The position numbers and the translations under genes are program-made. 64,000 nucleotides of DNA from Balanoglossus misakiensis. Its lineage: Eukaryota; Hemichordata. Below are positions 1-12,100 of the stretch, in pieces (the first letter of the stretch is position 1; every line of letters begins with the position of its first letter). The stretch spans positions 10,230,001-10,294,000 of the forward strand of contig CM082577.2 in the NCBI GenBank assembly GCA_040954595.2. Reading direction: 5' to 3'. The notes under the pieces were generated by a model. It made no database searches. It saw only the letters and a list, made by a program, of their open reading frames with translations, and was not told the origin of the DNA.

Positions 1-625
1 ATGACAAACACGTTTCCCTAAAACCAGAATATTTCCGTCAACAAGTTGTCTGGTTTTGCTAAGACTGGCTTTGTTCCACCAGATATCAGTGGTGTATGGT
101 TCCTTTCAGTAGCCGAACACCACCAGTCCAAAAATATAATATCTGATGTATGCATAATGGATCATTTCCATAATACAAATAATTGTGAGTTTTTATTATT
201 TTAGCCAAATGAAAGGTTAGTAGTGACCACTGTGTAATCCTCTGGGGACAAATTATGTAGGATATGCAAAATAAAGGCTGTGAAACACCGTATCTAAAAC
301 ATATTTGAAGAAAAATCAGCCCCTTTTTGGTTGGCATCACTGACCTACAAAACATGTCTCTGAAATGCTAATGTTGGCAGTTGAGTCTTGGCTGCCGAGT
401 GAGATCTCTTCCTCACTTCCCCCTAAGTCTCAATGACTGTCACTCTAAAACTAATCCTATCACAAAGTATCGCACCCCGCTGTCCTTTCCAAACAATGCC
501 GGCAAAGTCTCTGACAACGCAACACTTGGCACGGAATCAAACCATGACATTTTGCAGACACACATTATCTACAATGTACATGTACATGTCGCAACGACTG
601 GAGAAAAAAAATTGGTTGTGCTTAC
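1..625 (-). other. Intron (partial) or 3' UTR at left edge
   Basis: No further caskin exon is visible. On the minus strand an AATAAA hexamer lies at 192-197, about 430 nt past the TAA at 622-624, so a transcript that ends here is conceivable. An ACATGTACATG palindrome lies near 575-588. The short open frames do not resemble any family. Confidence 0.5.
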
Positions 626-737
626 TTTTCTACCGGTATGTCAAAGTCATCAAAGTCTGACAGGAGAGCAGATTCCGAGGACAGACTGTCTCTCCGTTTA
701 GGTGTGGGTGGAGGAACTTTCCTACCAGTGATCTGGT
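626..737 (-). CDS. CASKIN: Caskin exon: basic/serine segment near C-terminus
   Basis: 112 nt from acceptor CGTTTCTTCAG. It completes a split Asp and reads [20 protein letters not shown], then [25 protein letters not shown] resembles a basophilic kinase site. The donor AAAA|GTAAGC overlaps an in-frame TAA (GAA AAG TAA, 622-624), so splicing continues the protein while retention of the intron ends it at PVEK. Continuation is preferred because the conserved caskin C-terminal helix has not yet appeared. Confidence 0.8.
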
Positions 738-3700
738 CTGAAGAAACGAAAAAGAAGGAGAAATCAGTGATAACATTTCACGACAAGCACAGTCCATTCT
801 CATCAGTGTAAAGGCACAATACTTCCACAAAAATGGCATTTGATTCATTAATATGTAGCAGATTCTATTCAAATGACTGTGCATTTAGCAATCTTTTGCC
901 TTCATGTTTGAGGCGTGATAATGGCTTTACTGTCATTTGTCATAACACAGCACAACTGGCATACGAACACCCGACCATTACAAGACAGGAACGGAAAAAA
1001 ACCTACCTTCTCCACCTGTAGAGGCTGGTCTCCTCGGTACAGGTTTGGTTGCCGGTGCTCTCTTTACTCCACTAGCCGCCACAGAGACCTCACTCTGCAG
1101 TTCGTTTTCCCCCTGCGACGATTCGTAGTGCGACCTGGGCGAAGACTGCGAGCCCTTCTTGGCCGGCTGCTTCTTGATGGTGTCCGTGTTCTCGTTCTCG
1201 AACGCCGACAGCATGCTTTCGACGTTTTCCGAGTCGGAGTCGGAAAAGGTGGCGGCGTCCGTGTGGTTGAGCACAACCTCTGCCTTTTCGTACTCCTGCG
1301 AGTAAATGTCCTTCTCGCTTTCGGTCGGCGTCCACGCCTTCTGCGGCAGGGCGACGGGTGCCTGGGGAGGTTTTGCATACTGCTGCGTGGGTTTCTGCGG
1401 CTTGGCGGTCACAACCGGCTTGGCCTTGGTGGGGGAACCGTGGTGGTGGTGGTGGTGATGATGATGATGCTTTTGCTGGGGTTGCTGCCCCTTACCGAAT
1501 GTTTTCATCTGCTGTTGCTGGGCCGCCGACGCTTTCCCAGGCACTGTAACGGCAGCACTTTTCGGCGGCCCGTGGGGCTGGAGGGTGACCCGAGCTCCCT
1601 TTTTGGCCTGAACTGTCTTTGTCGGGTGCTGGCCCGGCTTTGGTTTGGGTGTGGGCGCTATGACCGTCCGCGGTTGACCTGAAATTCCCAGCAAGAGCTC
1701 CTCCGGGGTTATGACGGCTCCGTTCGTTTCCAGCTCGCCGTCCGCGTTAAACTGAGTCCTCACGTACAGTCCCTGCTGCGACTCGAAGTCCTGGTCGTTG
1801 AACGATTTCGACCGGTTCCGCTGCGACCGCCTCGTGATGGTCGCGTACTTTTCCTCGGCGGAGAGCGGCGGTCGCTTGGCCGCGTTGTAACTGTCGTCCT
1901 TCGATCCCTGCCTCCTCAGCGCGGGGTGGTGATAGCTGTTCCCCTGGTGCACGTACGCGGTGGAGGCACCGGACATCTGTTGTTGGGGCAAGACCGCCGA
2001 GGGCGTCCGCATCACCGCGATGTCCTCAGTCCCTTTCCCGTTGATGGCCGTCTCCCGTTCCGCCTGCTGCTGCTGCTGCTGTTGCGCCGGAGCTTTGTCC
2101 GGCCTCCGTTTTATCGTGTCGTACTTCTCCGACGCCATGACGGTGGCCGTGGACACAGCCCTGGAAGGCGATGACGGTTTCCTGGCGTACCCCGGCACTC
2201 CCTTCGGAGAGGGCTGCCTCTTGACAGTTCCCGTATTCTCCGCCGTCTGATCTTTCGGCGACGGCTGTCTCTTAAACGTTCCCGGCCGCTCAGCCATGTA
2301 AGGCTGGTTCATGACCATGCCATACTGTTCCGACTGAGGCTGCGGCCTTTGTCTGAGGTGCTCAAAGTCCATTATCTGGGGTGACTGCCTTTTTGTCCGT
2401 TCCTGGCTCTCCTTCGACGGAGGCCGCCTTTTCACAGTCCCTGCACCGTCGACTTCCTGCATCTTGTTCATGTTTCTGAGTCCTTGCACGGCCGCCTGCA
2501 GTTCTAACTGCGACGGCTGGGTTTGTTTGCCGCCCCAGGCAGGTAGTGCGACCGGCCTGTGCTGGGGGGCAGGCTCCGTCTGTTGAGTCGGTGCCGGATG
2601 GGGAGGCGGTGGTGGTGGTGGTGGGGGAGCCGGAGGTGGGGGTGGTGGGGGTAACTGTTCGTCGGGCAATGGTGGAGAGGGGGGTGGAAGAGGGGGCGGC
2701 GGCGGGAGGGGCTCGTCGTCCAGATCTTGGAACGTGTGTTGTTCTTGCGGCGGAGGAGGTGGTGGCGGCGGCGATGCCTGCTGCGACGTCTGCTCCAACT
2801 GTATCTGCAACTGGTGGATCTCCTGCTGCTGCTGCGCGAGCTGCTGTTCCAACTGCTGCTGCAGGTGGTCGGCGTGCTGCTGCGGCACAGACGGCTGGGC
2901 CCTCTTCTCCGGCACCTCGGGTCGCTTGGCGACCACCGGCCCCGCGGTGACGCCTTCCTTCTTGAACTGCTTCAGGCTCTTGCTTCGGCCGATCGTCGCC
3001 GTGGCAAATTTCTTGTCCGATCCCGTGTACGACTTCAACAGCGGCATGTACGGCTCCGGTATGTCCGACTTGGAGACGGAGTTGCTCCTCTTTGGAGGCG
3101 TGGGCGGCTTCTTCAACTTCAAGGGCGACGAGTCGGTCTGATCGATCCCGGTCCGCGAGTCCGCCATTGAGTTCCGCGGGGAATTCCAGGGAGACATGCT
3201 GGCTCTGTGCAACGCCGTGTCTGACTGGTTGAGGGGTTTGACAAGCAGTTTGTCCAAGCTCTCGTTGGATTGGGTGCCCTTTCCCGCCCTGACTTTCATC
3301 GGCGACACAATCTGCTGGGCCCCTCCGCCTCCTGACGCCGGCTTCTTGAACGTCGAAAAGGAGACGTTCTGGAACGGCGAGTCCGCTTCCTCGACGACCT
3401 CCACGGTCGGCGATTTCGGACTCGACACCGTCACTATACTCGACACGTTCCCGACGTAGCTCGCGCTGGTGACCTCGAGCGAGCCGCGGTTCGATCGTTT
3501 GCTCAGGCTCTCCTGCGAGCCGCGCATCAATCCCGGCGTGCCGGCGATGTTGCTCGGGTCGCTGCTCAGACTCTCCTGGCTGCTCTGAGTCGACCTCCGC
3601 TTCACGTTGATGTACACGTTCTCGTACGAGGGCACCGGCGAGCCCTTGGACTCCGTCGCCGCCGTCGACGTCGGGGTGCCCGGCAACGGACTGTAGCGCG

Positions 3701-6700
3701 CCTCCTCGTCCAGCGACGACCTCGACCGCCGGACGTCCGGGTCGATCTTCGCCTGCGAGTAATGCCTGCCGTTCTTCTCTTGCTGTTGAATCTGGCATAG
3801 TTTGTTGATTGCCAATATGAGCTTCTTTTGGTGCCCTAGGAGGGGAAAAAGAAGTTTGGATGAATTGAGATAGATGTTTCATCACCGAAAATTCACACAG
3901 CGAAGTGTCAGACACAATATGGTACAGCGATAACAGGCGCTCTGTGGGAAGCGAATTAAAAAATCTGGGGTTTACTTGGCAATAGAGGGTGACATGTTTT
4001 TCTTGATATCCTGGTGCTAAAAACAGAACAAACACCACATAATTGTCAAAAAAAATCACATATTGCCAACGACGAGGGCACATGTTCAGCTTGATTCCAA
4101 GTTTAATTTATAATACCACATTGGTGAATTTAGTCTACACGGTTTCCCCCCCTCCCCATTCCACTCCCTAACATTGCAAGACTCTTAGCATCTTTACCTA
4201 GCATATTGATTCCAATTTCCTGCAGATCCTCCCAGGTGACATCACTGATGAAATCAATGGTGTCGTAGCCGTTCTTTTCAAAGATGTCCAGGTACTGGGG
4301 GAGGTCCAGCGCGTTGAGCCAGCTGATCAGATCATTCTGGGAGGGAGAAAACAGATAAAATGATTCTGATTTTAACATCCTGGCCAACATATGCTTTGAT
4401 TTCTTGAAATGTGTGACCTGCATACATGTATCAATCTGTGTGCCCAAGTCATCATAACCACTGAACAAAAATATGGAAATTATGAAAACATGAAAAGAGA
4501 AAATGCTTCCGTTTCTGGAAAAAATAAATTCCTAGAAAAATCATTTGGGACACATGATCTTATTCCAGCATGAATGCCTGCCATCACTCAGGTCCTAAGC
4601 AAGTAAACAGCTGTCTGGAAGGTCACCATTTTATTTCTACCGGTATTTCTAAAATACGAACCAGCTGTTTGAAGACGTCAATTTTTCATATCATACATTC
4701 ACATATCCAAAACAAAGCAATCCCCTGACCTTATAACATCACATACAAAAAAGGCGCAATTCATTGGATTATAATTAATATACAAAATTTTAGTTTCAGA
4801 AGTGAAATTTCTGGGATTTTATTGCTCACAGGAAATGGAATACAGCGAGCACATCGACTGGGAATTGCATTATATCCAGGAAATGGTATTTTAAAAATAA
4901 CTTGATGCCTTCAAAAAGTACCAACCGGCACAAACGGGTAATGCACAGTAGTCATTCTTCGACCATTACAAATCAACAACAGGAAGCGTGACATATTATT
5001 TTTAGTACAGATAATGATTATAACCCTTCTGACCCTGTTACATGTATTTGCCAACGGATGTAACAGAAAAAACAAAGGGGTGAATGAAACAAGTGCGGTT
5101 TATTTGGAGCTCTTGATAGGCTAGGCCTTCCTCAGAAGCTGTTAATACGAAACAAACAACCCATCAAAGTTTCAGTGGTGCACACTCAATTCTGCGATGG
5201 CTGGAAATATTACTGGATATCAGTCAGTCAGTAAGCACACACGTACACTGTATTACACACACACTCACTCAAATACATGTACACTGTGGAAATGATTAAT
5301 TAAATGTTTGACACCTTGGTAATAGCCAGTAATAGCAGAGAAAAGTGCAGAACAAGTCTCTTTAACTTTGAAATGATGGGAGCATCAATTCACACTGCAC
5401 CTTGGAAATGGTCAACTTTAAACGATCTTTTCAGTCACCCGGTGATCAATACACTTGTCTTTGTCACTTGCCTTGTGCATTCAATTACTTTTATTACCTC
5501 CATAAAGTTTTAGACACCATGGCACAGGTCCATTGGTGGGGGGCATGAGACTCCAAACAGATCCTTTGGTGGGCATGATCTGCAGGTGGGCATATGTCTT
5601 TTACTCCAGGGGGGGGGACCTCGTAATTCAAATTCGCTAGGTACACATATTTCCACAAGACTTTCATTATTCAATCATGAAATATTTTTTCTCCACTTGT
5701 AGTGAAATGTTGGTAACCGAGTGCAAATTCATCCAGAATCTTATCATCCACACGGCCACACCAAGCGAGCATGGAAACTGAAAAGGTTCCAAACACATAA
5801 AGGGCTGGGTCTAGGAAAGTACAGCTCACACTCACCGGTTTATAATCAGGTATGCCGTCCGGTATATCCATGTGAAGGATCATGGCAGCTATTTTTTTCC
5901 TGTGACCCGGTTTTGTAACCCCAATAGGAGTCATATCCTGGCGTGGGGTGAAAAAAAAGAAAAAGAAACGTCACAACTGCAGTAAAATCAACACAGGGGG
6001 CAGAGAGTGGCGGTGGCGTGATGAGATTAAAATCAATATTTAAAAAATATGTGAAATAACAAGAACAAATTAAGAGACAGAAAGTTATCTCGTTTGATTT
6101 ATGCGAAGCATGCATGGTTTGTTTTACATCCATCAAAGCGGAGACAGGGTTAAAACATCTATTATCAAATGACAATAATATTTATCTTGATAATAACAAC
6201 GGCTTAGCACATTCTCCTCAAAATCTACTGGTCGGTTCGTAAGTTAGACAACCCATAAAGGGTCTAGACATCAAAGGCATATTCTCCAGCACTGAAATTA
6301 CAAAAATCTGAGAAATTCTTCCCCCAGTCTTGCACAACTAGCAGTCATTAGTAAATCATCTGAGTGTCTTGGCATGTGTTTTTTTTTCTTAGGAATCTTG
6401 TCTGCTTACGCACTATTCCCTATCATTTTAATGATTTGTATACACAGTCAACTATGGTGGGGGTATTTCCTCAAAATATGCCACCAGCATGTTTCGGAAA
6501 TTATTTATACATTCTGCCATACTTTGCTTTCTGCTTGAAACTTTTCTTCTCATTTGTCATTTTTGAGAAAATCAATTCAATGTCTCAAGAGTTGAACAAG
6601 AATTTCTATATCAGTTCAATCTGTCATGGAAGTTTTTTACTGTACAAAAGTTATTCATAGAACTAATATTTTATTTACACTGTACCATACTCCAGCAAAG

Positions 6701-9094
6701 TCTGCACAATTAATCAGACACCACAATTGACAAAATTTAACAAATCCAAAAATACTCTCTGCTTTTTAAATGAATCAGAATGTTTTACAAATAATGATAT
6801 GGCATCTTACCTCTGGGGTCATTCTTGATATCGTACCCATATCGTAACCCGCTCTGATGAAATTATTTGTGTATTCCTGAAGTTTGAAACTTAGCAACCA
6901 TTCATAAATTCTTTGGGAATCCTGGAAGAGACAGATGTAGATTGTATAATGTTAGAAGAGCTTTAACAGGATAATTCCAACATCTTCCATAGCCAAGTAC
7001 AAGTGAAAATCAGGTGATATGCCAATAAGGCACGGAAGCCAGTGATAATAATGTATGTTGATAGAATAGAATTGTACTTCAGTTTTTCTGGGAGGTTAAT
7101 TTTTTATCACTGTTACCAACTTCTTTCATTATCTGTAACTATATGTTTACTGTATGTGTGTGTAATACTGCTGAGCAATATATATTTTAATACCTTTCCA
7201 GGTAGTATTGTCATGTCTTTTTCTTGTAACTTGTGAACATCCACATTGTAATTGGCAGTGCTGTCGCTGTGAGGTCGTGGAGGACCTGGAAAATATAAAG
7301 GACACAAAAATGCCATTGTCAAAATGTATTAAAATCTTCCTGAGTGGACTTGAAAAAATGGGGGTGGTGGTGTGACTTTCAGCCGCATTTCATGTATCCC
7401 ATGTTTTTTTGTGAGAATATTTTCATATGTCTTTGAGTGCTAGGTGGAAAAACAGATTACATCACACACATAGAGTGATGACATCACTAGTTATTGTTGC
7501 CCACAGTACACAATCATGTAAATGTAGAAATGCAACCTGAACTTGGACAATCTACATTCAGATGCATCTAGCTGTGCTTCGAATTTCCTCCAATTAACAA
7601 TCTCCTTGATGCCCGGTCAGAACATAGACAGTGCCAGTTGTCTTGTTCATTTCACTCAGAAAGTTTCCAGTACAGCAGAGATTACTAATCAGCGAGGGTG
7701 CCCCCGGTCACGACCTGAACCTGACCTCACGCGACCATCTGTGAACACACAGAACAGTCATTATCACTTGCACTTGGACTTGGTACAACTGACACCAGCC
7801 AGTATGTCAAGGACAGCTGCCACAATCACAGATGTACAGTGTGAGGACAAAAGTTCATCTCGGAATCTATACAGACTCATTCTTGGGAGATTAGACCTAC
7901 AGACAATCACTGCACTAGTTATTTGCACAGGGGGGGCAAACACACAACCACATACTCATCAAAAAAGTCAATTTCTCCAGACTCCAAGGTCCAAACACAC
8001 ACATGTATAAACAAAGACTTAATTTTATCAAGAAATCATAAAAATGTTAAGACTATTTATTGGTATCATCAATATAAACTGTAACTAGGACAGCTTGGAT
8101 TTTGCTTGAACAAATATATCCAGTCGAACTTGTGATATACAGAGAGGCCATGACATATGACCCTTTTTCTCTATATTTTTCAAGAGAATGCCACCATCTG
8201 ACTACAGGGTATGCAACTTTCACATTTGTTTCACCCATATACTCATCTTTGGAGGAGGCTGTATTTGATTTTTTTACGAACAAGGAGGACAGATTTAACA
8301 GCATCAGTGTTGTGAAAAAAAGGTGTTTTACTTTTTTAATTAATCTAGTAACGCCTAATCTGGGTTTCAGTCAAGCAAGCAGTGTGAAACATGTATTTAT
8401 TGTGGTACTGTGCTTTATGCAGAGCAAATTACTCTGTAATACAGCCGTCAAATTTACACAATTATAAAATAGGCTAGAAAATAGTGTGTTGTTTATGGAA
8501 CATCATCATTATAATGGCAAAATAACGCCCTATTTATCAAATAGTGTTCTTGCATTGTCAAAAAATTGTCATTAAAAAGTTTTCAAGGCACACAGCAGGT
8601 CACAGTGAAGACAGCTGCAATCCTGGACATTAACCAATGAACGGCCGGCCATTTGTCTCAAATGTTTGCTTACCGTTGATGTCCGCAGGAAAGGGCATCA
8701 AAACATTCTCGTAACTTTGACTCTGCTGCGACAGAGGTTTGGTGCTGACGCCGACGATGAACGGACCACCTCCGCCGCTCACACCAGAGTTACTGCTACT
8801 CACGACATCTGGCTGCAAGACAACAGAGAAGAAAACAAAAACAGAAATTTAGGAGAGTGACAGAGTGTACTGTGGATGTCAATGTTTATATGCCCTTGTT
8901 GCAGAATAACAGAGAGAGCTGCAGAACAAATTGCTTGAGGTGCGTTTTGTGTACACCATGGACATTTGTCAGTGCCAACATGCAAGCTACAGTAGAACAG
9001 AGTTGAGTCCTCGACGCAACAACAGTTTAACAAATAAACAATCAGACAATTTCAGCTTATACAATGGCAGTATGTATGTATGTACAGGTGTATG

Positions 9095-9126
<32 letters not shown>

Positions 9127-12100
9127 GCCACTATTAAAAATACACCAACATAGCACAAAACTGTCGAATCTGCCCGACGTACCTGATCCTGAGCAACCTG
9201 TGCCAGCTTCTTCTCCATACTCTCCGTGGACGAGTTCACGTCCACCCCGCTCTCCTCCTCCGAGTTGTGCCCGCTCTGCCGCCGCAGCCAGATGTCCTCG
9301 TACGGCAGACGCATATGCGCCACCGGGTGAAGTTTCTTGCCGGGCATCGCGTCGGTGCTGTGTTGATAGCCTGGGTTTTGTGTGATAGACAGAGAGAGAG
9401 TGGGCAAGTTAATAGGGGGGAAATCGTAACGTCAGAACGCAATCACTGCCCACAGTGATGCAAATCGCATTCGTGTTTTATAACACCAGCCAACAGCACA
9501 TTAACAAGGACTATAAATGATTGTTTTGTTTCGTGGATAAGCACGGATGGACGTTTTAACTGTTGCATAATCGCTGGGCTCAATAACAGGAACCCTTCTC
9601 TTGTTTGGGGATACCTGTTGGGCCATGTCTGAACCTGACTGTGTTTATTATGCCATCCACAGGAAAATGAAATGAAAACTCTGAATGCGGAAAACAGGTA
9701 GAATAAGTAGGTATCTTATGAAAAAAAATATCAAAAACTAATTTGCATTTTGATTCAATCAGCTGGTGAACTGTCAACAAAGATTATCTTCATGTCACCG
9801 GCACACATACAAAACACATCAGAATAAGGCCCAACTCAATAATGCAACATCTATCATTTTTTGTGTACTTTCATCGTTAATTGTAAAACATTAAAAAGGA
9901 TACTGATATAATTGTTGATTGCAAATTAACTTTTCAACTTAATTTAACAATTTGTCACTTTAGAAATTAATTGTAATTATATCTGTTGATGACAATTTCA
10001 CTTGTAGAAGATTTTATGTCTTTACGGATGACTAAAGATCTTGTGTTCGAGACACAGAATTAAATCCTGTATCCCATAAATTTATCCATGCAAGTTACGG
10101 TACACTGATTGACAAGCCTGGTGGTATCATATGATTCCACTTGAGACAGCTCAGCTTTGAAATTTCCTACAGTAAAACACCCTGACATCAGCCAGTACTG
10201 AACACGTATTTAGTCAACCCTGCAAGTACATCACCCCTCAGTTGTTTCCCAGCCTAAAGCTGTAGCCATCAAGCCAAGAAACAACAGTTAAACAGTATTA
10301 CATCCATTGTCACGAACAGAGACTCTGCTTGTCGCTGGAGCTTTTGTTCCGATCACTGCTCCACAGGTAATTAAACTCTAACAGTAAACAGTTAACCGTC
10401 TGTCCCGTAATCCTGGCTGCATTGGAACTTTTTGTTACAGAATCTTTTTTTTGTTCTTTCAGATTCTCGCAGAACAGGTAACTATTATACTGTGCCTAGC
10501 CCTGTCACTGAGCCCAAACTGCTTCTGATATGCATTTTAATACGCAATAAACAATTCTGCAGAACGCTCTTTAACATTACACCAACCATTATCTCCTCTG
10601 CTGAATGAAATTCACAAGCAATTACAAACTGCAATAGTTTTTGTTTCCGACCCATTCCAGGTTTTTAATGGACGAATCGCTGAGTGGACATTTTCTTTCA
10701 ACCATTGATCTGGGGGGAAACCCATTCCATTGTGAAACTTCTGAGCGAAAATATCAACACTAGCATTACACAGTACAGCGCACAGAGACAAAAACACTAT
10801 CCAAGCACCTAATTAAGCTGATTCCTAAAAACCCCAAGACAAAAAGACTCTCCTTGAGAGAACTAAAACAGCACGGTTACCATGGATATCAGAAAGCATG
10901 CGTCGATAATCAGTTATGCATGCCACAAGTCACCTCGTTCGACCCCGGGACGAGCTTCCAATAAAGCAAATTTATGTTTGCCCGTCTTATTACTGAGTTA
11001 GTAATACACACAATTTACCCGGAGGGCGTATGAATCTCTGGCAATTCACAGCGCTCCACTCCAACCCCCGAGGGTGCCATTATTCTTGTTTCTCACCATT
11101 CACTTTCAATTTGATTTGCTTTCTTGCGACGGCAGTGGGAATGGGGAAAGGCTGATTGAATGGCCCCGCATTGCAAACTCAATTCAGGTCACTGCATTTT
11201 ATTTATTTGCCGCAGAAATGAATGAAACAACGTACGACGCTCTTGGCAGCCGTACGACACGTTTCAGGGGCAAAAGTTACCCTTCAAATGCACTTTCTGG
11301 CGAGACAGAACTGTCGTTATGGCCGACGACCCAAAAGACGGAAGCTGTTTTCTAGACACAATACAGGGCCCTAAAATTCCGACGTGGACATCCATTGATT
11401 TCTGACAGCTCGAACATCTGCCGGCTTGACGTGCGCAGACAACAGTGAAAGCGTGGCATACATCATGAAATCCAAACAGTATGACTTTTGCTTTGCTTAA
11501 AATGCTAAGACCTGTATTTGAAGTGTCAGTATCAACAGAACACCACCACGTTTAAAGTCCTGGGTCTTAAATTTCAGACACACGCACATTTTCCTGAACG
11601 TTAAACATTCCAAGTGAAACGTACAGAGAAACTTACCCGGTGGAGGCTGGTGCCTTGGGCTGCCCTGTGCACTTTGACCTATGACCTCTCCATAGGGGCC
11701 CGGCGGGCTTGGTGTTTGCGAATACTGTGGCATTTGCTTCGAGAAGAGAAGAGAAGGGAAGGAATTTTTCAATTATTTCGATAGTAGAAACAGCCGCAAA
11801 AAAATATCTTCAGACCGTGTTTTCTTTCAAATCCTGGAATCAATTCTTAATCTACTTCAAACGGCTTTGTTGATATCAGGTTGGCGTAATCCTAGACGTT
11901 GGTGAAACTTATGGAAATTACCTCCACGATTCACAAACAATACATTAAAATTCCGACACAAAACTTATTTATCTGCTCGGCCCAAACCCATTTTTCGAGT
12001 ATCAGGTGCAATATACAACTATCCAATAATAAATGTGTACTCTGCCGCTCTTGTTTTTCCATGTCTAACATTTTACTCTCTTTATAAAAAAAGAGAAAAA

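Noticed and set aside
1011-1016. Alternative donor CTACAG|GTGGAG in the giant exon
   Set aside because: Weaker than GAAG|GTAGGT at 1007, and it would break the phase with exon 626-737.
915-1682. 255-codon plus-strand open frame
   Set aside because: Antisense shadow of the GC-rich caskin exon; Val runs come from the His codons on the other strand.
2362-4083. 573-codon minus-strand open frame overlapping the giant exon
   Set aside because: It is the out-of-frame shadow of the caskin tail exon. Its product is Arg/Ala/Gly-rich, and it runs through the splice acceptor at 3836.
10930-10960. GTTCGACCCCGGGACGAG, tRNA T-arm-like
   Set aside because: No matching D-arm or anticodon arm upstream, and the stem pairs differently from a tRNA T-arm.
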